Source: Helochares maculicollis
Lineage: Eukaryota > Arthropoda > Insecta > Coleoptera > Hydrophilidae
Direction of reading: 5' to 3'
Assembly: GCA_033557835.1 (NCBI GenBank)
Contig: JAWQRO010000237.1
Location: 1-47,183, forward strand
Length of the DNA stretch: 47,183 bases
A model generated the notes under the pieces. The model made no database searches. It was not told where the DNA came from and saw nothing but the letters and a program-made list of their open reading frames with translations. A program made the position numbers and the translations under genes. Position 1 is the first letter of the stretch. The number at the start of each line of letters is the position of its first letter. Of the stretch, positions 22,213 to 34,000 are shown in pieces.

Positions 22213-25200
22213 TTTCTATTGGAACATGTTTCGTGTTATCCGTTGTTTACATAGCCAGCTTGTATGTGTGGAATTCTCAGCACGACAGGTAAAAATTAGT
22301 AAAAACTTAACTAGGCGAAAATCGCGCACAGGAAACCCTCATAACAAAAGAGTTGAAGTCTTGCGGCAACTCGCCTCTCTTACCGCGCACCCCGATCACT
22401 GTGTCCTCGTTGCTTCGATACAGACTGTTCATGACGAAAGTTGGACCGTGAGAAAATTATTTTCAACTGTTTATTAATTGGTAGAACCCACCACCGCTCC
22501 GCATAAACTACAAAAATCCCATTCACGAACGGCCCAACCGGCCAGACACGCCTCTTTTAAAATTCATCGACGAGCTACATTCAAATTTTGATCGTATTGA
22601 TTTAAAAATAAAATAAAAAACCCACAACATTCTGTAATATTTTCAGAAACCACCCGACTACAATAAAGAAGCGCTTCCTCAGTGTTTTTATCATGATGTT
22701 CATTTCCCCAATATTTTTATACGTCGCTATAAGTAAGGACGTACTCAAACAGGTAAAGTCGTCAATGCGCCGAAAATGAGCAAGGAATCTAAATAAATAC
22801 ACTGCAAACATTTTTAGAAATCCTTATGGGAAATTCTCGGTTTCAAAACTCGGGGTGTCTACCAGGCATTCATCATGCCCCTATTTCTAACAATGATCCT
22901 TTTCCTAGGACCATTGTCCATGCAAGCTCTCAATGGCTTATTAAAGGTGTACACAGGTAAACCGTAGCCTGAACAGCCCAGGTCAAATTCCTAAAATTCA
23001 CCTTATGTTTCCTTCCAGAACCTATGTATTGGATAAATAATATGAAAAATTTAATTTGGTTACGAAATCACATTGTGGCTCCATTATCAGAAGAATTTAC
23101 ATTTAGATCATGTATGCTACCTGCATTACTCCACTGTTTTCAACCCAACACTGCAATAATCTTATGCCCCTTCTTTTTTGGAGTAGGTAAGTTCTTTCCA
23201 ACAAATTTGTCATGAAATAAACGCATGCAAATAAATAAATTCCGTACAATTAATCTAAACTACATTCTAAACATTAATGATTTCCAGCTCATTTCCATCA
23301 TATGATAGAACGAATCAAGCAAGGTATTAATATACGAACATCATTTTTAATTTCGTGTAAGTATACCTACTCGAATTTAAAGAAATTACAATTTAGAGTA
23401 CACATTTATTCCAAGTATAAACTCAAATCAGATTATAACTGCATATTCAAGTATAACTGCATATGCAAGTATAATTACATATTAAGCATAAAACAAATTG
23501 TCGTATATCATAATACTTGTTCATATTACAAACAGATTATTAGGAAAGTATTAACAAAGCAGTCTGACAAAATCATTTTATACTAAGCGTAATATTTAAA
23601 AATATTATGCTAAGGTTAAAGATCATTCATTTTATCTAAATTAATTCAACTCATTCATTATTATCAATTAATGTCTATTGGCAGTACTTGCTAATTAATG
23701 ACTACACTCTTAGAAATTGTTTTGCTGCACAGCTTTTTGTCTAATCATCTTAACTGTACTTTATGCTGAACATAACGGTATGAAGTTATGTAACAAAATA
23801 CAACCAAAGTGTATGTAAAATCTTATTTCCAATATTTAAAGCCTACTCGGTATATAAGATTTAAAAAATATGGAGTCCCCTCTATATTTTTATATACAAA
23901 GAGATGAGAGCAGTAGAATTAAAAATTTTATCTACAGCCTGTTTCTAAATTAAGTTACAAAACTTAAAGGGGTAGTAGATATAAGAAATAATAAGCGATA
24001 GGTTTTTGTTTGCATTTTGGGACATAATTAGTAACCGAGATATTAATTACATGTACATGTTAAGAACCACTGTTGGAATTCCCTATGACGTCGTTGATCA
24101 AATACAGACGAATTTTATCGGTTTTTCAAAGAATCACCTTGTTTACGCTTAGTGCATCTGCATCTCAAAACTAACGAAATAATAATAAAAAAAAACCTCG
24201 TTAAAAAGAAATAAAGACGAGCGAAAAAGTTAACAGCCCTATAAATTTCAACCAGAGAGGAAAAACAAGCGCCACATGTTTGGTCAAATTGCGATCATTT
24301 CAATTTGTTTTTAATACATTATTTACTATTACGTAAGTTAGCTAAACTTTTTTTTATGCATTATTCAAAGAAAGACATATTTACTAATATGCAAATCATC
24401 TGAACTTAGTAAGCAAGAAACAAGAAATACCATCTTTTTATTGTAAGCAAGGTGATAAAAATGGAAGCGGATGCTCATAAAAAACGTAAAGCGCAATAAA
24501 TGTACAACCACAGACGCAAGAGAAGCGGTGCATGTTTTTCTATTGTCGCAATAACATGAATTTGTACTATTAATTGTGATAGAAAGTGACTGTAGTTCAT
24601 CGTATTTAAGTAGCTATCGAATTTTAATGATAAATAATGTCAACAAATAAGTTAGTGTGTAGTTTGCGATGGATGATTTAACCACCCTTCTTGCGGCGGT
24701 AATATAAAGCGATATTCTTTCGAGGTTATGTTCGATCTCCAGTTCAAAAAACAATGTGCACGAATAAAAATTTACGTAAATGCTTGTTTGTTCTTTTTTC
24801 TCTCTTTATGTTATTAGGACAATTTTATGTTCATGAAATAATTTTATCTTGTAATTATGACGGATCTGCCGCTTTGTTTTGATTGTGATGCCAATATTTT
24901 TATAGAGATAAAGGTGACGTTAGTTTGCGATGTATGATGTAATCGTCTTTCTTGCGGCAGAAAATAGTAACACAAAGTGATCTTTTTTCGAGATCACATT
25001 CTGTTTTAAACGATTCGAAAAAACGCAGAGCCATAAAATTAACTTAAATGGTTGCTTATGTTCTTTTTCTGTTTCTTTTTGATAACCTCTAACCTCAGAG
25101 TTTGCTCGCCACAACTAAATGAAGTAATTCCATGTAAGTGATTGGCTTACCTCCTGAATTATTATTTTAATAATTAGCTGTATATTTTGTACTATTTTTA

Positions 25201-25969
25201 ATGATTTTTTAAATATTAATTGACATTTTTAAGTATAGAAATATTAACACCAAACTCAGGCTTAGGTGATGTTGAAAAATAATTATGAAAATACTCTTAA
25301 GCTTATTTATTGCTAAACATATTTATATTTATGTAAAAAAAATTATAGTTATAGACTCAAAAATATTAATCTTCACAGTTTTACCACATTTTTCAATTAT
25401 ATTTTGGAATGTTCATTCTTTAATGCAAGTAAATGTTGTTCAAACGACATTTTTAAAAGACATTTTTAAATATCAAGATAACTCTTACATTGAACAATTT
25501 GACGTAACATAACTAAATATGAGTTTCACCATAAACGAAACACTTGTGCAACTTCTTTAAGTATTCATTTTACCACCATATTTTAATAAAAATCAGTGTT
25601 AAAGAAACAATTTCTGATATGACATATTATTACATGTGCAATAAATACACTGCTTTATGCATAACATTTCTTCTCAAAAATTATGCCAATTGAATCTGTA
25701 AATTTTTAGGTTTCCACTTTTTTTACACAACTATTTTTGGAGCATACTCAGCATTCCTATTTTACAGGACCGGACACTTTGCAGCTTGTTTCATAGCTCA
25801 TGCATTTTGCAATCATATGGGTTTTCCCGACATTCAAGAACTTTTAAATTATAGAGGAAAACAAAAAATGTTTGTTATATTCACATTCATATTAGGGTTT
25901 ACAGCATGGTGTATCCTATTGTACCCATTAACAGAACCAAGTTGGTATTACAATAAAATACCAAGTTAG
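22176..25969 (+). CDS. RCE1: CAAX prenyl protease 2 (RCE1)
   Basis: RCE1 is the ER-membrane endopeptidase that removes the last three residues of farnesylated or geranylgeranylated CAAX proteins such as Ras. Exons are 22176-22288, 22647-22752, 22818-22956, 23019-23186, 23288-23356 and 25710-25969. All junctions are GT-AG and in phase, giving 284 aa, slightly shorter than fly or human proteins. Early residues read YIASLYVWNSQHDRNHP, then IKKRF, the family's N-terminal signature. All active-site motifs are present: EEFTFR (Glu144, Glu145, Arg149), HFHH (His177), and HAFCNH (His229, Asn233). LTMILFLGPL and several other hydrophobic stretches are membrane segments. The start ATG (GAATGG) precedes the conserved region by about 20 residues. 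A poly(A) signal AATAAA at 26769-26774 is one of several possible. Confidence 0.96.
23357..25709 (+). other. RCE1 intron 5 with an internal duplication
   Basis: A 2.35-kb AT-rich phase-1 intron. The donor is GTAAGT at 23357 and the acceptor TTTTTAG ends at 25709. Apart from the duplicated segment listed separately I see no exon or RNA gene. Confidence 0.75.
24650..25095. repeat. two diverged direct copies of a ~180-bp segment
   Basis: The copies are at about 24650-24830 and 24915-25095. Shared blocks in order are GTTTGCGATGGATGAT versus GTTTGCGATGTATGAT, TTCTTGCGGC in both, an AAAGYGATMTTYTTTCGAG block, a run of A then CG, and AAATGCTTGTTTGTTCTTTT versus AAATGGTTGCTTATGTTCTT. They have the same orientation, about 265 bp apart. 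A local duplication or two insertions of one element would both explain them. Confidence 0.65.
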
Positions 25970-28900
25970 TATTACTGTACATTGAATCGATTTCATTGTT
26001 GTATATTTATGAATTGTTTTAAACTATTGCGATTATTTTCATAAATGTTTTTTTTAATTGTTTTGGGTTTTTTTGTATTTAAGAATAATCGCAAATTGCC
26101 ATTATTGTACTTTTACTATTTAGAATCGTGTAAGTTTCATTGTTAGATGGATTCTTGACTTTTGATTATACTGATTTGTTTTTACCCTAGCTACTGTATT
26201 TAATGACTTAAATGTTCTTGAAAGAGCTAAAAGACTTCTTAAATAATATGTTATTATGGAATAAGTAATTTTAATCCCACGTACATACGTATTTACAATT
26301 CTCGTCAATTATTAAAAAAACCTAAATGTGACTTTAATCATCAATCATTTGCGATATTTTTACTTAATGTAGAAACATTTTAAAATATTTTGTTGAAAAA
26401 TATTTGTAGCACAATTTTATCTAGTCAAATATGGGAAATTTGGAATAGGTAGCACTTATTAGAAAGCTGGCAACAAATGGACCTTCATATTAAGACTGTA
26501 ATTTTCCCTTGATATCGAGTTTTTTATTATAGATAATGTTAATCTTCATCTTATTATCTACAACTGTTATTCACTCACATACAATTTTTATTTATCACGT
26601 TAGGTAATGTCACTGATTCTATTGAAGGAAATACTTAGTATTTAGTAATGAATTCTACTGTTATTCGAATCTATTATAGTACAACTGTGGAAATTGTATT
26701 ATTTTTTATAAATGTTGTTCAAAGACCTTATAATGTACCTAGTGTATAGTATAAACTGTACAAGTATAAATAAATATATTAAGTGATTTAGTGAAAATCT
26801 AAGAGATCATATTTCAATTGTCGATTTACGAATAAATTTATATAAATGTTGTGCCATCACATTTTTGTCATTAAATCTTTAAATAAATTTTAAATGCAAA
26901 AATAGTTGAATTTTGTATTTATTTCTGATTTGCAAGCTATCCCTTAATGCTCTTGTATATTTGTGAATGTCTTTGTGTTAAAATCATGTGTTGATAATTA
27001 TCATTTGATTGTCCATACATACAACCAGTAATCTTCCATACAGTTTTTCTCTGAATTTTGTTATGTATGTCGGGTGTCTATTTACAATTAAATCATTTGC
27101 TTTGTAACTATTTCAATTGTTGTGCAGTTCATTTTGAATTTATGCAGCAACAATTCTTTATTTTATTTCTCGTTTTTTATGAATTAACCCAGGTACACCT
27201 TCTCTTGCAGTTTTGGTATAGTCCACCACACTGGTCACCTATTTGGTCAATACCACTTCACTTCCTCTTTGTTTCTGCATATTTGTGATTTCTTAGATGT
27301 GCCATATTGCTGTAGATTTCAGGTGTTGCATCATCCTTTTTTTATGTGATATATTCTTAGTCAATTGCCTTTTTGTTATATTTAGTGTGTCCAATATCTA
27401 CATGAATTATTTTTTTCTTTTGCATCTATTTATAATTTTTAATGATTTTTAGTGTTTAAAAATTAAAACTTAAAAGATTGTTAATACCAATTTATTGAAA
27501 ACAATTAAAAACTGGTTAAGTTATCACTTCTGGTGGTACTACACATCCCGAAATGTCGATATGGATCAAAAATTTGTTACTTTAGCCGCATACCAAATTT
27601 CATCATTCTAGCTCAAACATTCCTAGAGCTATCATGTTTAGATACACATATATTATAAAAGAGTTAGGAACTTTCACAACATAAAAATTTGACAAAAATC
27701 GATTTTGTGATGACCACAATACTGTCCCTTTATTATATTTAAAAAAATATGGAAGACAGTAAAAATTAAGTTAAAACTAGGAGAAAAGTAGCGTAAAGAA
27801 AAAAAAACATTACGCAAACATAGCTTGGTATGGTCATCTAATGATGATGATTTCAAAGAGAATAATATGGAGAACCTGAAAGATGGAAATATCGAAAAAA
27901 TGGGAAGTGGTTATTCATGCTGAAACTGAAATGAAGAAATGGAAAAGTGCTTAAGGGCAATAGTACAAGCCTGAGATAGAAAATAGGCTAAGTAAACAAT
28001 CTGTTTATCTTTATGAATTCGCTTTTTTTAATATGTGTGGTCTAAAGTGTTAACTTTTAAAAGCGGATGGTTCACCAGCTCCCTACTTCTGCCAAAATGG
28101 ATCAGTGAGCTAACAAAAACCAACTAAGCCTTCAAATTGTACGAACTTAAAAATGACGAACAGAGCATGATCAATTCTATCACGTGATTAAAAAAGGAAT
28201 AGTGAAGGGATACAGAGACAGTCAACCAACTTGTAGGATGATTCTCATATATCTAAGAATAATAAAAAAAATTAAACTGGCGACAGGAAGTCACGCTATT
28301 TAACAACAGCAGTGTTGACTAAAAAAATACTTATGAACTGAGCACATGATTATAAAGTAAATAATGTATAATGTTAATAATTTGATCTCAATATAAAAAC
28401 TGAATTTGCTTTAGCATATTTGTGAGTTGGTTAATCCCTAACTAAATTACTCAGCCATTGCTGTGGCTAGTTTTAGAATCAGTAGTAAAACTCAAAATAT
28501 GGTCAAGACAGACGTTAACACCTCAATATACATTATTGATGTCACCAAGATATAATTCAAATATGCAGCTTATTTAGCCGTATAATCACTGTAACTTGAA
28601 CTGCCAATGACAGTCTACAGATGTCTATTTAACGAAAATTTCTGATATAATGTCAGACATGGTATGGTCATGTACTGGGAAAAATTACAAACATGTACAT
28701 CTGGTAGTATTCTTCTCATTCATTTTATGAGTAAACAGCAAATGATAGGCATTATTTGATAACGAAAAAATATCATTTTCAATTCTTTGGATATGACAAT
28801 AAACTTAGATGATATTTGTTGATTTTTCGATATATGTAGAACATCTTGTAGTTTAATTATCAAATGCTTTTGTAAACTACGAATCTAATTAGGCGAGTTT

Positions 28901-31020
28901 AGGAGTATGTCTTGTCTTTTCTACGAGTTACCTTTGAGTGATAATAGCATCTGTTGTCGAGCAGTTTTGATAAATGCTTTCCTCCTTTTCAAACATTTTA
29001 TGGTGTACGTTATTGATCTTCTGTGTAAGCAGTTTGATAGTGAAGCACAGTAGGGCTACATCTCAGTAGTTTTGAGGACTGTCTGCAATAACGCTGGTCT
29101 TCTCTAACAAGGCACAAAATAAATTTAAAAATCTTTTTAAAATTTATTTTTTATTACATTTAAATCTTCATTAGTTTGAGCAACATAACAATTTACAAGC
29201 TCTAATTTCGTTTCATATGAAATTGGCAGACTTTAGATTCTCCTCTCTGCTTAAGTGTTGTGTTAAGCTTTCAATAATAGTTCTATTAGATTTTCTAACA
29301 AATTTCAAAAAACTTTGTTGTTCGCTTCGATTTGGAAAGTTCTTTCTTTAGTAAACCACAATATCTCTCAAAAATCCATAATTCTTAGTCACTTTTTGTA
29401 CAATTTGCATATTTGTTTCATTACATTAAAAGAAATAATTTTTAACATAGTGGCCAGAAGTTAAGGCAGCTAAGAATAATTCTAATTCATTATGATCTTG
29501 TAAAAATGGTTGCCAATGCTCCTTGAGCATTTTCTAATTTACTGAGTGTGTTATAATAAAACATAAACAGCAATGTGTCCCCTCACAAACCAAACATTAC
29601 TTGGGGAATATATTTCTATTTTGTTTTGAACCTTTTCTAAAACAGTATTTCGTGCTGTAGCAATATAGACATTTAAACCTGGTAGCTTCTGCAAAAAAAC
29701 AGATAAAAAACACAATAGAGCTTCTTAGCATAAGTTTTAGTTGTTACTAACTTATCACTATCATTTGGAACTTCCAACCTTTAATATATAGATCCCCGCA
29801 AATGTCTATTTTTTCACATCCATCTTAATATATTTAATTTTTTTCTTTGTTCAATTTAAAAAAGTTTCAATTTTAATTAGTGGATATTTATTCAATGCAA
29901 GATGATAACTAGTTTTGATTTTGTAGACGACAATACAGTGAAAAAGTCTACCAGATTAGTTTTGTTTTGAGGGTAATAAAATGAAATTTATTAAACAGTA
30001 ATATTTATTTAATAAAATGTAGAAATATCACATATTATATATAAATAACATTTCCAATATTTAGCAGCTCATGCTTCGTATAAATTACATCTTATAATTG
30101 AGTATTTCATTAATCAATTAACAATAAATTCTGAACAAATTGAGACATAGAAATTCACAAGGCTACTTTTGCATAATTTGAAATATGCAATTTAGATTAC
30201 AGAATATTTCTATGTTCAATTTGTAGCATAAAGCGAAATATTGGTGTTTTAAATTCCTTCAACCAAAATATACTGAAGATATGTATACACAAGTTATCTG
30301 TGAAACAAGTATTACTAAACAATAATAACTGCTACAGTAGTAACATATGATTAACAATTGGGAATAAAATATAAAAAAAGATTCTTTGGATTTTGTAACG
30401 AGAAAGAGAGAGCTTAACCACAAGCATTGAAGACAATTATAGAAAAACCGACATTCCCTGTCTCCCTCACTTTACAACCTACAATATGTATTGCTTTTCA
30501 CTGACAGCACTTCACATTTGCTTTAGTTTTTTTTATTTACACAAAAATATAATTTATCAATGCCAAAATATATTACAATTTATTATTTCTTTCAAGTATT
30601 GCACTAAAGAGTGTATTTATATTTTATTATTTATTACCTTTATGCAATCATAAAGTAGAAGAAACTGAAGTGTTGTTATGGTTGCAGAAAATATACAACT
30701 CATTTGTTTAGCTTGAACTTATTTTTCTTACATCATATTTCAAAAAAGGAATAATTACGTAAACAATATTAAGCAAAATTATAGGAACTTAAAGTTTGAA
30801 ATAGTAACATTTAAAGTGGAAGTCAAATGTATTGTAAATATTAAAACCTATTGCTAAAACTCAAATATGTTCGCAAATTTGGTCAATTATTAAGACTATT
30901 AAAATATTTCCATCATTTTGCTCCTTTGAACTCACTAACCATTAGGTTCCTTAATTTATATAAAATTATTTTAAATTTTAAAAGTGGAACTTTAACTGCT
31001 CCAGTTAATACTATATCATA
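25970..31020. other. intergenic region between convergent RCE1 and KCTD3
   Basis: It begins with the RCE1 3' UTR and ends with the KCTD3 3' UTR, since both genes run towards it. An AATAAA at 26769-26774 may end RCE1 transcripts. TTTATT runs near 30000-30015 may mark the KCTD3 poly(A) site on the other strand. A broken coding-like block at 29220-29700 is listed separately. I see no intact gene and no structured RNA in the rest. Confidence 0.55.
29220..29700 (-). pseudogene. broken minus-strand coding-like block of unknown family
   Basis: I do not recognise the source. The minus strand reads QKLPGLNVYIATARNTVLEK and then YSPSNVWFVRGHIAVYVLL before a stop, from about 29692 down to 29555. After a frame change, MLKEHWQPFLQDHNELELFL continues with AALTSGHYVKNYF, from about 29531 to 29430. 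After a further change come ETNMQIVQKVTKNYGFLRD and SNRTIIESLTQHLSREENL, towards 29225. The composition is that of a real globular protein, and the frame is broken at least three times. A decayed transposase or a dead gene copy is most likely. It has no terminal repeats that I can see. Confidence 0.4.
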
Positions 31021-34000
31021 TTAGTTAGAGCTTGAAGATCTATCGCTATCTTGTTGATTTAAAAAGGCTATGTTGCTAGATTTTAGTCGAACTGCGGCGG
31101 CTAGTGAAGGCGATGGAGACATACATGGTGTAGAGCAAAGGCTATTACTCAGATCACATTGATCTAGCAAATGTAAGAGCTCCTCCGGGCTGGGACCTCC
31201 ATTTGGAATTTCTGGAAGGATTTTAAGATTGAATGACCAAAGTAGTGCATTTATACTAAAGTAAAAAATATTTAAAAAATTAAGGCTTTAGAAAATATTC
31301 TTGTGACTGAACACATGATGCATATAATATAAAAACAATTTAGAGGAAATTAAATTAAAAAATTACATACCAGCTTCAGTCTTTTTGCTTAAATCTAGTG
31401 CTGTAGTCAAGTCCCACATTTGAATAGAACCATTGGAATGACCAGTGAAAATAAATCGACGAGGCCTGGAGCCCATTCTGCTGGAGCCTTCGCATTCATG
31501 AACGCAAAATGCACTTACGGTACTATTATCTACGGCTTTTATCACACATACTCTAAAAGGTAAACAAGTAATAATGAGTAAATAAAATAAAAATTTGAGA
31601 AAATAAATTCCGGAATTACCTTTTACCATTGCTTGCTAATCTAACAAACAATTGATCAGTATCAGGCACTACTTTCTGAACGAATACTTGCTCATCATCC
31701 TGTTCCCCGAATGGTCCACAATCATTTGCAGCTGCACTGACACATGGTTCAATAGCTTCCAGAGAAACAATTTTGAATGAAGCTTTGGGGGTTGAACCTG
31801 GTTGTGTTGATATCATTCCTCTAAAGCGTGTCACACTCCAACTCCTAACGTGATTATACTCACAACAGACAGAGACCAAGTATTTTTCGGATAAGGTGAC
31901 CTTTAACAAAAACAGCATGTTTCATTTACTTGGTTGTCGAAAGTATTCAATTTCTGTATACCATTTAAACTTCATAATGAAAAATAGTTTCTTAGTTGTA
32001 ATTTTGGTGAAAACAAGATAACTCATTGTGCTTAATTCACCTAGCAAGGCTACAATTCATCTATTTGAAGATAATCGACTGTGCACTTATGTCAGACTAT
32101 TGTAAATTTACAATTCTCTCAGCATCGAAAACAGTAATATTTGAAATTATAATTTATCTTTACAAAAGAGGTAGAAAACTTGCAAAATATCCTGTCTTTC
32201 TACTTACTTTAGTAACCGGACTCTGATGCACTGTAAAAGTCTGAAATAATTGTGGACCATGTCCCACTGTTTCTGGATGTTGAACAATCACTCGAACCGA
32301 ACCAGATCTTGTGCCATAAGCTATTTCAATCCAATTACCACACAAATCTGTCAAAAATCAATGAAAACATAAACACATTTTATACCAAATTATCCAAAAT
32401 GTAATGCAGAAAACTTACAAACAAGCTTTAGTTCTATGGTAACGCTAATAAGAATATGAAAGTAGCTTACAGTTTTCCAAAACTTGCCGTATTTTTGATT
32501 CTTATAGTTAAGCGAGAAACTGAAATGGAGATTTCAAAAAGGTGGGCTGTATCTAAAAACCCTAGTTTAGCTTCATACACTAGTGAATCCAAAAACTAAC
32601 TAGTCATGCACAAATAACGGAAACAACCGGTTTTACTCGTCATTCATTTTTGTATTTAACACAAAATGTTCTAGTCCAAACAGAAATTATTTGAGATACG
32701 AAAAGAAAATTAACGTAAATTAAAGGAGGTATTAGAAGCATGGGAAAATTGAAAATGTTTAATCGCAGCGCCAAGTTAAACTTTCTAATGCAAAATCCTT
32801 CATCATGGTAGTAATACATGATTTTTAACGCATTGTAAGATTCAAGAATTCGTCGTGCAGCATTTCAATACCCGCATTGCTTTACACCCTATCACTTTCG
32901 ACCATGCATTTTGCTTAAGTCGGTTCCTCCAATTTAAATACTATAATTAATGATGCAATAATAACGGAAAGAAGCGAAATCTTGATAAAATAAACAGTAA
33001 GTTGTGCGTAAACACAATGTAAGTAAATGAAAGTTAAAACAGATGGATAATCACAACAAGCTATGAATTGCCTTCAAAAACTCCATATTTTTGTTTGAAA
33101 AATTGGTAGTGTGGTGTCCTTGTGTTGGCATACCAGCAAAACCAAATCTATGCACAGTGCACAAACATATCAATAGAAACAAAAACTTTCAGACTTCACA
33201 ATATATAAATATGTAAACTAAATGTAATTATAAGTGTAAAGCGGTTTTTAGTGCCATACCTTCCCTACCCCTCTCGGACGCTGGCATGAAACACAAGGCC
33301 TTCGGTTTTATGGGTTATACAAAATAAAAAACATGGTGTAAAAAGAAGTCAGAAGGTTCAAAATTTATCTTTTTTGTGATGTTCACTGGATTAAGGAAAT
33401 ACAAAGTAAATCAATTTTGGCTGAAAAACAAATATTTTAAGCTTATTAGAAATCATAATAGAAAAAATTTCGTATCGCTTAGACTGCTGGACTGTGTATT
33501 GTTAGAGTACTTTTTATTTCCTTGGTAATGTAAGTTGGTAATGTAGGAAAATATGTAAAATATACAATTTTCAGTTGGCATTTTGCATCCCCCTGTATTA
33601 AAATATAGCTTAACGATGATTTTCTTGCCATTTTAGAAGAGAAAGTTGTTCTATCGTAAAAAATTGGAAGAAAAGTACATCAGAATTGAGTAAGGTGTTG
33701 TGAAAAAAAGAAGCATGCCACAGGTATAATTAAGGAGTGTTTCACATCCTAAATATTCGGAGATAAAAGGAATAAAATTTTAATGCTTTCTAATGGATGT
33801 TTGCATGCCGATACCAAAAATGAAAATTTTTTGTGAAGATAAAATAAGTCCTAAATTCACAAAAATAAATTAAAATCTGTATCCTATCCAAATACTAATT
33901 TAAATAGTCTAATTCTACTCACAAATAGTTTTAAAGGAAAACAAAAATAAAATACATATTTTCCAATACATTCATAAAATAATCATTACAAAAATATTAA

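Noticed and set aside
22205..22477. 90-codon plus-strand frame as the RCE1 first exon
   Set aside because: A different frame starting at 22176 gives YIASLYVWNSQHDR and ends at a donor in phase with the next RCE1 exon.
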